NCBI GenBank assembly: GCA_944321365.1
Contig: CALULA010000007.1
Location: forward strand, 1 to 64,000
Source: an uncultured Paraprevotella sp.
GTDB lineage: Bacteria; Bacteroidota; Bacteroidia; Bacteroidales; Bacteroidaceae
Length of the DNA stretch: 64,000 bases
Reading direction: 5' to 3'
Shown here: in pieces, positions 7,533 to 16,981 of the stretch
Position numbering within the stretch: the stretch's first letter is position 1
How the letters are laid out: each line of letters begins with the position of its first letter
Position numbers and translations under genes: made by a program
Notes under the pieces: generated by a model
The model's input: only the letters and a program-made list of their open reading frames with translations
The model's database searches: none
What the model was told of the DNA's origin: nothing

Positions 7533-9065
7533 ATGAGCAATAATTCTGAAAATAACAAGCGTATAGCCAAGAACACGCTGTTGCTGTATTGCCGCATGCT
7601 TTTCATGATGGTTGTCAGCCTCTACACTTCGCGTGTAGTGCTGAACGCCTTGGGTGTGGAAGATTTTGGTATATACAATGTGGTTGGCGGAGTTGTGGCA
7701 ATGTTTTCCATGTTGTCCGGTTCATTATCTGCTGCCATTACCAGATTCATTACTTACGAGTTGGGAACAGGCAACAAGGAAAATCTGAAAAAAATATTCT
7801 CATCGTCCGTGACCATCCAGATAGGTCTTGCCTTATTGATTGTCCTGCTGGCCGAAGCGATAGGTGTATGGTTCTTGAATGCTAAGATGAATATCCCTGA
7901 CGCAAGGATGGTTGCCGCCAACTGGGTATTCCAATTTTCAATATTGACATTTGCAATCAACTTGATCAGTGTACCTTATAATGCAAGCATCATAGCCCAT
8001 GAACGGATGTCTGCCTTTGCTTACATCAGCATATTGGAGGCAATAGGAAAACTGGCGATAGCCTTTCTGATAGTAATCTCGCCCATGGACAAGCTGATAT
8101 TCTATGCTATCCTGATGTGTGCGGTGGCCTTGATTGTTCGTTTCGCCTACGGGGCTTATTGCAAGAAGCATTTTGAAGAATGTACCTATCACTTCATCTT
8201 TGACAAGGATTTATTGAAACGTATGTTCGGTTTTGCCGGATGGAATTTTATCGGAGCCTCGTCAGCCGTGTTGCGTGACCAAGGCGGTAACGTTGTGATA
8301 AATCTTTTCTGTGGCCCGGCAGTTAATGCGGCTCGTGGAATTGCTTTCCAGGTGAACAATGCCATAAGTGGTTTTGTGACCAACTTCATGACGGCATTGA
8401 ATCCACAAATAACCAAATCTTATGCTGCAGGTGACAGGGACTATATGATGACTTTGATTTACCAAGGGGCACGGCTTTCATTCTATATGCTGTTGCTGCT
8501 GTCGCTCCCTGTTCTGGTAAATACCCATTATATATTGGGCATTTGGCTGAAAATCGTACCAGACCATGCCGTGCTTTTTGTTCAGTTGGTATTGATATTT
8601 GCCATGAGTGAATCTATCTCAAATCCGTTAATAACAGCTATGCTTGCTACAGGAAAGATACGGAATTACCAAATAGTCGTTGGCGGATTGCAACTCATGA
8701 ACCTGCCTGTATCTTACATTCTACTTCGCATGGGAATGTTTCCTGAAATAGTAATCATAGTTACCATTGTCATATCACAATGTTGCCTGGCGGCACGTCT
8801 GTTGATGTTGCGGGGAATAATCGGCTTATCTGTCCGGAAGTACTTGAAGAAAGTATATATAAACGTGTTAGCGGTGACTGCCATCGCTTCCATATTCCCT
8901 TTTCTTTTGACAAGCCAAATGAAAGAGGGCTTCTTGAATTTCATTTTGCTGTGTCTGATTGCGGTTGTCTGTACAGGAATAACCATTTATTATGTGGGTT
9001 GTAGCAAAGAGGAGAGACAATTCGTATTGAACAAATTGTATACAGTCATAAATAAAATCAGATGA
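7533..9065 (+). CDS. Wzx-type polysaccharide flippase
   Basis: A 510-aa integral membrane protein of the MOP/MATE superfamily (polysaccharide synthase/Wzx type), with about 12-14 hydrophobic segments through its whole length. The N-terminal region (NTLLLYCRMLFMMVVSLYTS, then VVLNALGVEDFGIYNVVGG) is typical of capsule and LPS flippases in Bacteroides. Such proteins flip undecaprenyl-linked oligosaccharide repeat units across the inner membrane for polymerisation. A TTG three bases earlier is possible, but the ATG at 7533 is the better start. The next gene overlaps it by 4 bp (ATGA), so it opens the biosynthetic operon. Confidence 0.9.
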   Translation: MSNNSENNKRIAKNTLLLYCRMLFMMVVSLYTSRVVLNALGVEDFGIYNVVGGVVAMFSMLSGSLSAAITRFITYELGTGNKENLKKIFSSSVTIQIGLALLIVLLAEAIGVWFLNAKMNIPDARMVAANWVFQFSILTFAINLISVPYNASIIAHERMSAFAYISILEAIGKLAIAFLIVISPMDKLIFYAILMCAVALIVRFAYGAYCKKHFEECTYHFIFDKDLLKRMFGFAGWNFIGASSAVLRDQGGNVVINLFCGPAVNAARGIAFQVNNAISGFVTNFMTALNPQITKSYAAGDRDYMMTLIYQGARLSFYMLLLLSLPVLVNTHYILGIWLKIVPDHAVLFVQLVLIFAMSESISNPLITAMLATGKIRNYQIVVGGLQLMNLPVSYILLRMGMFPEIVIIVTIVISQCCLAARLLMLRGIIGLSVRKYLKKVYINVLAVTAIASIFPFLLTSQMKEGFLNFILLCLIAVVCTGITIYYVGCSKEERQFVLNKLYTVINKIR

Positions 9066-10039
9066 AACGGTTGCATAATATAGACTCGTTGAAATTCCTT
9101 TGCGCGGTCTTGGTGATATTCCTTCATGTGCATACACCATACCAAGAATACATATTGCCTCTTACCCGGTGTGCTGTCCCATGCTTTCTTGTCATTTCCG
9201 GCTATCTGGTCTTCACAGAAGATAAGGTAAGGCTGGAAGGGCATTTGAAAAGGAGTATAAACAAAATGCTTCAAATATTCGTATGGAGCACGTTACTATT
9301 CGCCGCTGTGAAGTTTCTTTTCGCGTTCAAGGATAATGATTTCAGCTTTCTGACTCTAAAGTCTTTGGGCGAATTTGTTTTGTTGAATGAAAATCCGTTC
9401 GGCTTCCACCTTTGGTATATAGGGGCTTATTTGTATGTCCTTATAATTGTTTACTTTGCTGTAAAATATGACAGGCTTAGGTATATATGGTGGTCTGTGC
9501 CTTTCCTTTTATTGCTGGATTTATGCCTGGGCAAGTACAGCCTTGTCCTATGGCATAAGGAATTCCCTTATATATGGGTACGCAATTTCCTATGTGTGGG
9601 ACTTCCCTACTTTTCCATAGGTATGTTATTGAAGCGATGGAAAGAGCAGATATTAGGCATTAATCGTTTGCATATATTAGCATTGGGGGGGGTAATTTTA
9701 TTTTCATTAACCTCTATAACAGAAAACAGGCTGCTTGTTGAGTTCCATGCGAATGCCACAAGAGACCATTACATCAGTTCGACCTTTCTGGCCATTTCAT
9801 TATTCATCCTGTTTCTATCTATAACACAGACGAGAACAAACATCTTGTCCTCACTGGGAGAAAAGGACTCCTTGTACATATACATATTCCACCCCTTGTT
9901 CATCATGTTCTTTTCCACGGTGAACAAGTATCTTCCGGATTTGTGGCGGGATGTCTACCTGTATGGAGCACCTGTCATAGTCTTGGTAGCGACTGTACTA
10001 TTCAGCAAGTCATTACGGTTCTTACATATAATCAAATGA
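9062..10039 (+). CDS. Acyltransferase 3 family O-acyltransferase
   Basis: A 325-aa multipass membrane protein of the acyltransferase-3 family. It begins NIDSLKFLCAVLVIFLHVHTP, with the family's N-terminal Ser/Lys-Phe helix and the His of the active region, followed by PCFLVISGYL. About ten hydrophobic segments are visible. In capsule loci these enzymes usually O-acetylate a sugar in the repeat unit. The frame contains a run of eight G at 9685-9692 (ALGGVI), a place where slippage would break the protein two-thirds of the way along. It overlaps both neighbours by 4 bp, indicating translational coupling. Confidence 0.85.
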   Translation: MKRLHNIDSLKFLCAVLVIFLHVHTPYQEYILPLTRCAVPCFLVISGYLVFTEDKVRLEGHLKRSINKMLQIFVWSTLLFAAVKFLFAFKDNDFSFLTLKSLGEFVLLNENPFGFHLWYIGAYLYVLIIVYFAVKYDRLRYIWWSVPFLLLLDLCLGKYSLVLWHKEFPYIWVRNFLCVGLPYFSIGMLLKRWKEQILGINRLHILALGGVILFSLTSITENRLLVEFHANATRDHYISSTFLAISLFILFLSITQTRTNILSSLGEKDSLYIYIFHPLFIMFFSTVNKYLPDLWRDVYLYGAPVIVLVATVLFSKSLRFLHIIK

Positions 10040-11181
10040 TTCAGATAACAGACAAATCACAATGTTGCGGCTGTACGGCCTGCGCCAGCATCTGTGCGCA
10101 CGATGCCATCACGATGCAGCCCGACGCATTGGGTTTTCTTTATCCGGTAGTGGATAAGGGCAAATGCGTGGATTGCGGGCTGTGTGAGAAAGTGTGCGCT
10201 TTCAATGACCATTATGACACAAGCCTGAACCTGGACAAGCCTTTGGCTTACGCCGCACGGCATAAGGACATGAAAGAGGTGGAGACCAGCCGTAGCGGAG
10301 CGGCTTTCATAGCTATTTCCGATTACATATTGGAGCAGGGCGGCGTGGTTTATGGAGTCGGTTATACAGACCATTTCCGTGTGGTGCATAAACGTGCGAC
10401 AACAAAGGAGGGACGGGACGAGTTCAAAGGCAGCAAGTATGTGCAGAGTGACCTTACAGGAGTATTCCGCCAAGTGAAAAAAGACCTTAAGGACGGTTTT
10501 ACGGTCCTTTTCTCTGGCACACCTTGTCAGACAGCAGGCTTACACTCTTATGTCGGGAAGAAGCTGCGTGCAAATCTGATATTGGTAGATATTGTATGCC
10601 ATGGGGTTCCCGGTCCTTACCTTTGGAGAGACTATCTCGCTTACCTTGAAAAGAAACAAGGCGATAAGATTTGTTGGGTCAATTTCCGTGACAAGCAAGA
10701 ATTTGGCTGGAGAGCGCATAAAGAAACGTTTAAATTTGTTAATGGGGGGGGTAAAATGAGCTTCACTTATCTGTTCTATCAGCACATCATGTTCCGCCAT
10801 TCATGTGGTGTATGCCCTTATACCAATACGAAACGTCCCAGCGACATTACTATTGCCGACTTTTGGGGCTGGGAAAAGACCGACCCGAATATCAATGCAG
10901 ATGACAAAGGCGTGTCTTTGGTTTTGGTAAATACAGAAAAGGGGCGTGAAATATTCGATGTTATAAAAGACCGTATGACGGTTATTCCGGCAAGGTTGGA
11001 AGATTGTCTTCAACCGAATTTGAAACATCCTTCTCCTGAAAATGTTCATCGAACTAAGTTTGAAAAAGCATATAAAAAATATGGTTTTAAATATGTTTAT
11101 TATCGATATGGCAATGTCGGTCCAATTTATAAATTGAGACAGATGAAATTGTTCATTAAAAAGAAGCTAAAATTCAGATGA
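10036..11181 (+). CDS. F420-hydrogenase-beta-like iron-sulfur protein
   Basis: 381 aa. Two ferredoxin-type 4Fe-4S motifs lie at the N terminus (C10, C13, C16, C20 and C44, C47, C50, C54), followed by the coenzyme F420 hydrogenase/dehydrogenase beta-subunit N- and C-terminal domains, with GSKYVQSDL and FSGTPCQTAGL. Such proteins occur beside polysaccharide pyruvyl transferase genes in many capsule loci, as here; their exact reaction in glycan synthesis is not established. Bacteroides does not use coenzyme F420, so the name reflects homology only. The start overlaps the previous stop (ATGA). An in-frame run of eight G at 10744-10751 (NGGGK) is a possible slippage site. Confidence 0.85.
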   Translation: MIQITDKSQCCGCTACASICAHDAITMQPDALGFLYPVVDKGKCVDCGLCEKVCAFNDHYDTSLNLDKPLAYAARHKDMKEVETSRSGAAFIAISDYILEQGGVVYGVGYTDHFRVVHKRATTKEGRDEFKGSKYVQSDLTGVFRQVKKDLKDGFTVLFSGTPCQTAGLHSYVGKKLRANLILVDIVCHGVPGPYLWRDYLAYLEKKQGDKICWVNFRDKQEFGWRAHKETFKFVNGGGKMSFTYLFYQHIMFRHSCGVCPYTNTKRPSDITIADFWGWEKTDPNINADDKGVSLVLVNTEKGREIFDVIKDRMTVIPARLEDCLQPNLKHPSPENVHRTKFEKAYKKYGFKYVYYRYGNVGPIYKLRQMKLFIKKKLKFR

Positions 11182-12281
11182 AGATAGGAATACTTACATT
11201 TCATGTTGCCATGAATGTTGGTGCACAACTGCAGGCTTTGGCATTGTTTAGGACTCTGACGGATTGGGGACACGAGGTCCAGTTCATAAGGTATGAACCG
11301 GAATATTTGAAAAGGCCATACCGTTTTTTTCGGAATGTTAATATAAAAAATGGAATTGCTTCATGCATTAAACAATTCTTGTTGCACATAATATGTGATA
11401 CATGTGGTTGGATAAAAACAAAAAGGCATTATTTCAAATTTCAAAATAGATATTATGTCTTTACATCGAAGCATTTTAATAGCCCGAAAGAACTAGTAAA
11501 TTCTAATTTTGATGCAATTGTTGTGGGAAGTGACCAAATATGGAATCCAGAAATTACTGGTGGTTGTTTAGATCCGATGTATATGCTACAATTTTCTTGC
11601 GCGAAAATCCGCAAAATCTCCTATGCTGCAAGTTTTTCAAAGAAACATATGAAAAAGGATGACGTAGAGAATTTAGTCGAAAGTCTTAAAACATTCTATG
11701 CAATGAGTGTAAGAGAAAATGAATTGAAGCTATATTTAACGTCTGTTTCTAATCTTAAAATAGATGTTGTATTAGATCCTACATTGCTTTTGCCTAAAAA
11801 CAACTGGCTTGCAATGATGCCTCGTAAACGAATTATAAAAGAACATTATGTTCTTCTATATCAAGCGAGAGGAGAAAAGAAAAAAATTTATCAGCAAACA
11901 GTTGATTTGGCTAAACAGCTTAATGCTACGGTTTATGATGCTTCAGGAATGAATTATCGTATAAGAAAGCACGGAATGCAATATGTTAGTCCTATTGAAT
12001 TTTTAAATTTGATATATTTTGCAGAAGCTGTTGTAACAGTGTCATTTCATGGAACTGCAATGTCGTTAATATTGGAAAAACCTTTCTTTTCTATTTATTT
12101 GAATGATGGGCGTGATGGTCGGGTTCTCAATTTGTTGAGAACTGTAAAACTGACATCCCAGCTTAAATCTTTAGGCGAAAATTTGCCACTCCCTAACATC
12201 GATTATTCAAAAGTTTGCAAATATTTGGAAATTGAGCGTGAAAAATCTTTGTCATTTTTAAACAAAGCCTTGAGTAAATAA
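11178..12281 (+). CDS. Polysaccharide pyruvyl transferase family protein
   Basis: 367 aa of the PS_pyruv_trans family (GT-B-like fold). Seen are the N-terminal TFHVAMNVGAQLQALAL, the VGSDQIWNP motif, and the C-terminal SFHGTAMSLILEKPF, all characteristic. These enzymes move pyruvate from phosphoenolpyruvate to a sugar, forming a ketal that adds negative charge to the capsule. It overlaps the F420-beta-like gene by 4 bp, a pairing common in Bacteroides glycan loci. Base composition drops sharply to AT-rich from about here onward, pointing to a separate origin. Confidence 0.88.
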   Translation: MKIGILTFHVAMNVGAQLQALALFRTLTDWGHEVQFIRYEPEYLKRPYRFFRNVNIKNGIASCIKQFLLHIICDTCGWIKTKRHYFKFQNRYYVFTSKHFNSPKELVNSNFDAIVVGSDQIWNPEITGGCLDPMYMLQFSCAKIRKISYAASFSKKHMKKDDVENLVESLKTFYAMSVRENELKLYLTSVSNLKIDVVLDPTLLLPKNNWLAMMPRKRIIKEHYVLLYQARGEKKKIYQQTVDLAKQLNATVYDASGMNYRIRKHGMQYVSPIEFLNLIYFAEAVVTVSFHGTAMSLILEKPFFSIYLNDGRDGRVLNLLRTVKLTSQLKSLGENLPLPNIDYSKVCKYLEIEREKSLSFLNKALSK

Positions 12282-12285
12282 GATT

Positions 12286-13437
12286 ATGAATATACTGTAT
12301 ATCATGCGTTATTGGCCTGTTTACGGTGGAGGTGAAACTATAACTGTAACATTGGCAAATGAATTTATAAGACGCGAGCATAATGTTTTCGTCATCTATA
12401 CTTATGAAAAGTTTTGTAGTCCTATGCCATATAATGTCTCTCCAGATATTAAATCTCAAAAGATACATACTATTGAAAGATTCAATATGCAAGACGTTGA
12501 GAGAGTGCATGAATATATCGAAATGCATAATATTGATATCGCAATAAATCAATGGGGAAACACTAAGTTATGTTATTTAGCTGTGCAAAATACCAACTGT
12601 AAATTAGTAACTTGTTGGCATTTGGATATATTGCCTAAGGTTGCTGCTCCACATTCAATCAAAGAAAGGATCATTAAAATAATTTGCGGAAATAGTATAT
12701 ATTGTAAATACATCCATAGGCAACAAATGCGTAGTCATGACAATAATTATAGGTTGAGTGATAAATATGTATTTCTGTCAGAATCATTTTTGGAAGACTA
12801 TGTGAATCTTTCTAGGATGAAATTGAATGCAAATAAACTTGCTGTAATTCCTAACCCATTAACATATAATTATGTTTATGATTTTAAGGATTATAAAAAC
12901 AAATGCAAACAAGTTTTATTCGTAGGAAGAATATTTGAATACCATAAGAGACTATCATATATATTAAAGATTTGGAAACAGATTGAATCCGATAACAGAT
13001 TTTCAGACTGGCGACTTTGTATTGTGGGCGATGGTCCAGATATGCAACAAACAAGACAACTAAGTGCGGATTTGGGGCTAATGAGAATTTCTTTTGAAGG
13101 GTTTAAAAATCCGCAACAGTACTATTTAAGTTCGTCTATATTTTTAATGACTTCAGCATTTGAAGGATTTGGAATGACATTGGTTGAAGCTCAGCAATAT
13201 GGAGTTGTGCCAATAGTTATGAACTCGTATAAAAGTTTGCACGACATTATTAAAAACAATGAGAATGGCATTATTATACCTGATAATGACTTAGAAATGT
13301 TTGTAAAAGAATTGAAAAACCTGATATTGGATGACAAACGACGCAGGCAGCTTGCCGAAAATGGTTCTGCAACATGTAAGAAGTTTTCTGTAAATACTAT
13401 TGTTCCTTTGTGGGAAAATTTGTTTAGAACATTATAA
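12286..13437 (+). CDS. Family 4 glycosyltransferase
   Basis: 383 aa with GT-B fold. The N-terminal Rossmann half has GGGET near residues 14-18; the C-terminal donor-binding half has FVGRIFEYHKRL, VGDGPD and the EX7E motif (EGFGMTLVE) near 300. GT4 enzymes are retaining transferases that use nucleotide sugars; acceptor and donor cannot be read from the sequence. It starts 4 bp after the previous gene and is strongly AT-rich. The next gene begins 7 bp after its stop. Confidence 0.88.
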   Translation: MNILYIMRYWPVYGGGETITVTLANEFIRREHNVFVIYTYEKFCSPMPYNVSPDIKSQKIHTIERFNMQDVERVHEYIEMHNIDIAINQWGNTKLCYLAVQNTNCKLVTCWHLDILPKVAAPHSIKERIIKIICGNSIYCKYIHRQQMRSHDNNYRLSDKYVFLSESFLEDYVNLSRMKLNANKLAVIPNPLTYNYVYDFKDYKNKCKQVLFVGRIFEYHKRLSYILKIWKQIESDNRFSDWRLCIVGDGPDMQQTRQLSADLGLMRISFEGFKNPQQYYLSSSIFLMTSAFEGFGMTLVEAQQYGVVPIVMNSYKSLHDIIKNNENGIIIPDNDLEMFVKELKNLILDDKRRRQLAENGSATCKKFSVNTIVPLWENLFRTL

Positions 13438-13444
13438 AACTAAT

Positions 13445-14602
13445 ATGAAAGACAAAGCAGTCATAATTGACATGTATTCACATGGTAGTTATCATGAAGT
13501 TATAAATCAAGCCTATCTCATGATGATTTCCAGGTTATATAAAGAAGTTACATACATAGCGGATAAAAGTGCATGTGAAAACTTAAAGTCTTTATTGACG
13601 AAATGTAATTTTGACTATTCAAATGTTCGCTTTGTAGAGAAGCACATAAATTATGCAGATTTTCATAATCAAGGCTTAAATTATCTCGCAAAATTGGTAA
13701 AGGTTTCATTCTTGAATTTTGTTTACTATAGTAAATGTGAAAATGACAAAGATGTATTTTTTAACAACAATTTATTTTTTGCAATTCTATTGATTACTAT
13801 CTTTTCCAAAAAAAGGAATAATATTTATGACTTGTGCCATAATGAAATGGAATTAATAGATAAACGAAGTTGTTATTCTCTGGCCACAACTTTACTGTCT
13901 CTTTTTTTTAGATTTGTTTTTCGTCAAATTAGATTAAATCAAATATTTCATTTTATTCTTTTATCACCAAATATGGTTGATTATTTCAATTCATTTATAC
14001 CGTTTAAAAATCATAAAAGGATATTTTGGATTGACCATAGCTATATTCGGCCTAATTTTGAATTGAAGCCTGATTGTAAAATTGTCGATAAGCGTATAAA
14101 AATAGGTATTCCTGGTGCTGTAACACCCTCACGTGGATTAGATACTCTAAAACAAATTCTGTCTCATATGGAGAATGATAATATCTGTATTTATGCACTT
14201 AGCACATGTTCTGAAGAAATTAGCGATAAACATTTTGTTATGTTGAACTCAACTAATAGGTTATTGCCCTTCGAGAAATATAATGCTTATGTGCAATCTA
14301 TGGATGCTATGCTGTTGTTGTATGATACAAACTCATATAAATTAACGGCAAGTGGTGCCATATTAGAAGCTATTTGGAATGAAAAGCCCATTATTGCACT
14401 AAAAAACGCCTATTTTGAATATTTGTTTAGTAAATATGGAGATTTAGGACTATTATGTAACGATGTGACAACATTAGTTCAAGAAATTGGCAAATTCAAT
14501 ATTGATGCTTTATACAAGAATAATATTCTTTTCGCAAAAAAAAGTTTATATCCAGATTCTGTACAAACACAATTACAGGGCATAGTAAAAGCAGGTACTT
14601 AA
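13445..14602 (+). CDS. Divergent GT-B glycosyltransferase-like protein
   Basis: 385 aa from the ATG at 13445; an in-frame upstream start lies inside the previous gene and is rejected. A GT-B-like layout is suggested by the C-terminal half (KIGIPGAVTPSRGLDTLKQI, later ASGAILEAIWNEKPIIALK), but the normal EX7E motif is not intact (only one Glu in SGAILEA). Two hydrophobic stretches near residues 85-165 may associate with the membrane. The position among glycosyltransferases supports a sugar transferase role; donor and acceptor are unknown. Very AT-rich. A 112-bp gap follows. Confidence 0.6.
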   Translation: MKDKAVIIDMYSHGSYHEVINQAYLMMISRLYKEVTYIADKSACENLKSLLTKCNFDYSNVRFVEKHINYADFHNQGLNYLAKLVKVSFLNFVYYSKCENDKDVFFNNNLFFAILLITIFSKKRNNIYDLCHNEMELIDKRSCYSLATTLLSLFFRFVFRQIRLNQIFHFILLSPNMVDYFNSFIPFKNHKRIFWIDHSYIRPNFELKPDCKIVDKRIKIGIPGAVTPSRGLDTLKQILSHMENDNICIYALSTCSEEISDKHFVMLNSTNRLLPFEKYNAYVQSMDAMLLLYDTNSYKLTASGAILEAIWNEKPIIALKNAYFEYLFSKYGDLGLLCNDVTTLVQEIGKFNIDALYKNNILFAKKSLYPDSVQTQLQGIVKAGT

Positions 14603-14714
14603 AACTGACGTGTTGCTAAAAATGTTCTGTATCTATCTTTATGATTGTTTTATTAAAGTAAATTGAACATAAATTCATTGCTTTATGAGCATATGAGTTT
14701 TAAACAAAAGTATT

Positions 14715-16025
14715 ATGATTTTTACCCTAATTGGTATAATCCTTATCATCTATAGTTTCAAGAACTTTAAAAGAGCTTTCCTTTGGCTGCTGGTCTTTAA
14801 ACTGTTTTTGGTAACAAACATCACGATAATAGCTATACCCGGAATACCTCTGCTGAAATGGAATATGTTCCTTATTGCGATTTTTTTTCTTCAATATTTG
14901 CAAAAGAGGAAAAAGTTACAAGTAGAAAACACACCATTCCCATACGAAAAGCCTTTCAAGGTTTTAATCTTATCGTGGTTTTCATCAACAGTTTTTGCAT
15001 ATATTGGTTTTGTGGGGGCTGTTTCACAGTTTGTCGGAACAGTATTTGAAGAGTTGGTTATTGTGTGGTTGATGTGGAAGCTGATTGATGTAAAAAAAGA
15101 TCTTCCTTTTATTATTAAATGGTTTTCAATAGCTTTTTTCTGCATCTCATTGTATGGCTTTTATGAACATCAAATTCAGGCGAACCCGCTTGTAGAATAT
15201 GAAGCAACAATTATTGGCGATGAAGAACGGGCTGTTGTTTTCACTTACGATGCTGACATTGAAAGAGGTTATAGAGTACAGTCTGTGTTTGAGCATGCAA
15301 TTGGTGCAGGTATTAATTGGTGTTTGTATTTGATATTTATATTTTCTTTGTGGATAACTTATCGTTATCAATTTAATAGAAGAGTTTTCGTATTAGCATC
15401 TGCTTTATTGGGCGTTCCGTGTCTATTTTTTACCAATAGCCGTGGTCCTATACTTTTTTTAATGATAGCAATATTATCTGTTATCAATTTAAGGAATAAA
15501 AAAGTATATGAATTTTTGGTGATATGCCTTATCGGCTTTGTCGTTTTGTCGCCCTATCTTGCCGACTATGCAATGAACATAATTAGCATTTTCGACACTA
15601 AAGCACAGCAGCAGGTAGGAGGAAGTAATGCCGAAATGCGAATCGAACAATTGGTTGCAGCAGTCACGTTGATGCAAGAGGCACCGCTTTTCGGACTCGG
15701 TTTTAAATTTATGACAGAAATGAATAATGCTTTGACTGCGGCTTTATTGGGTTTAGAAAGTATGTGGTTTCGTATTTTGACTCAATTCGGTTTGTTTGGT
15801 ATTATTGCTAATTTCTACTATGCCTATTATGCATTGTGGAAAATTCCACGATACTATCAATCAAAAACTGTTTTCTTTGTGTCTGTGGCCTATTGGATTG
15901 TTGCGTCCTTGACGTCCGTACCAGGAATGCTTATGTATGTGTATTATCTCTTTATTATCATATTCATCAAATTATCACTGCAATATAATAAGGAAAGAAT
16001 AATTTATGGTCATAAACAATATTGA
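14715..16025 (+). CDS. Wzy-like O-antigen/capsule polymerase
   Basis: 436-aa inner-membrane protein with about 11-12 hydrophobic segments and one long soluble loop (about 150-195) between them, the layout of O-antigen ligase/polymerase (Wzy_C) proteins. The TNSRGPILFL segment near 236 is typical of the family. It would join flipped repeat units into polymer on the periplasmic side, working with the Wzx at 7533. The next gene overlaps its end by 20 bp. The 112-bp space in front contains one copy of the AAAACTGACGTGTTG motif also found at 6.6 and 7.3 kb. Confidence 0.8.
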   Translation: MIFTLIGIILIIYSFKNFKRAFLWLLVFKLFLVTNITIIAIPGIPLLKWNMFLIAIFFLQYLQKRKKLQVENTPFPYEKPFKVLILSWFSSTVFAYIGFVGAVSQFVGTVFEELVIVWLMWKLIDVKKDLPFIIKWFSIAFFCISLYGFYEHQIQANPLVEYEATIIGDEERAVVFTYDADIERGYRVQSVFEHAIGAGINWCLYLIFIFSLWITYRYQFNRRVFVLASALLGVPCLFFTNSRGPILFLMIAILSVINLRNKKVYEFLVICLIGFVVLSPYLADYAMNIISIFDTKAQQQVGGSNAEMRIEQLVAAVTLMQEAPLFGLGFKFMTEMNNALTAALLGLESMWFRILTQFGLFGIIANFYYAYYALWKIPRYYQSKTVFFVSVAYWIVASLTSVPGMLMYVYYLFIIIFIKLSLQYNKERIIYGHKQY

Positions 16026-16962
16026 AGTAAGCATTGTGATTGTTTGCATGAACAATCTCAAGAATTTGTACCCTTGTTTAAACAGTATTAGAAAATATAC
16101 AACCGTTTCATACGAGACATTGGTTGTTGCTTATCTGTTTTCGGAAGAGAATCTTGAAAAAGTGCAACATGATTTTCCATGGGTGACATTTATTGAAAGT
16201 AATGAAATCCGTGGATTCTCTGAAAATAATAATCTGGCATTAAGACAGGCTAAAGGGGAATATTGCTTTGTAGTGAATGACGATACTTACATGGACACAC
16301 CTGTAATCGACAATCTTGTATTGACAATTAATAATCTACCAGATAATGTTGCAGTTGTTAGTCCAAATATAAAATATCCAGATGGTGTGCCACAATTTTG
16401 TGGTCGTAATAAAGTTTCCTTCTGGACATATCTGAAATCTACAATAGGAATAAAACATATAGACTCACAATATGTAGAGAAAAGTGGTATTTTTAAGACA
16501 TTCAATCTCATGGGAGCTGCCTTCTTGATAAAAACAGATCTGTTTGAAACTGTTGGATGGTTTGACGAATACTATTTTTTTTGTCCTGAAGACATAGCTC
16601 TTTCAACAACTTTAAATAGATTGGGATATTTATGTTTTGTTAATGGTGACATTACTATATATCATATACAAGGGGGTAGTTCACTGTCGTTGATGCAAAC
16701 TGCAACAGAACCGGCACATGTAAAAGGAAGTGTTCGCTTTTATTCAGACAATTCGTATGTAAAAAAAGCAATGTTGTCATTTTGCCAAATCATTCGCTCA
16801 TTTCTGCGCGCAGCTATTTGGAAACTAATTTTTTGTATCAAGAAAGATGAGAAAGCCAAAATTAAAGGGCAAGTATATGTTAATGTCGTATCCGGTCTTT
16901 TATCCTCGAAAACGCCTAAAGAACTATTTATAAAATATTATACGAGGATAAAGAGCAAATGA
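16006..16962 (+). CDS. Family 2 glycosyltransferase
   Basis: 318 aa, GT-A fold, resembling the rhamnosyltransferase-like branch of GT2: VSIVIVCMNNLKNLYPCLNS at the start, then RGFSENNNLALRQAKGEY and the metal-binding VVNDDTYMD near 86-95, and a FNLMGAAFLIK segment with FDEYYFFCPEDIAL downstream. An inverting sugar transfer from a nucleotide sugar is expected. It overlaps the polymerase gene by 20 bp. Very AT-rich. Confidence 0.88.
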   Translation: MVINNIEVSIVIVCMNNLKNLYPCLNSIRKYTTVSYETLVVAYLFSEENLEKVQHDFPWVTFIESNEIRGFSENNNLALRQAKGEYCFVVNDDTYMDTPVIDNLVLTINNLPDNVAVVSPNIKYPDGVPQFCGRNKVSFWTYLKSTIGIKHIDSQYVEKSGIFKTFNLMGAAFLIKTDLFETVGWFDEYYFFCPEDIALSTTLNRLGYLCFVNGDITIYHIQGGSSLSLMQTATEPAHVKGSVRFYSDNSYVKKAMLSFCQIIRSFLRAAIWKLIFCIKKDEKAKIKGQVYVNVVSGLLSSKTPKELFIKYYTRIKSK

Positions 16963-16981
16963 ATAAATTGTATAAAAACAT

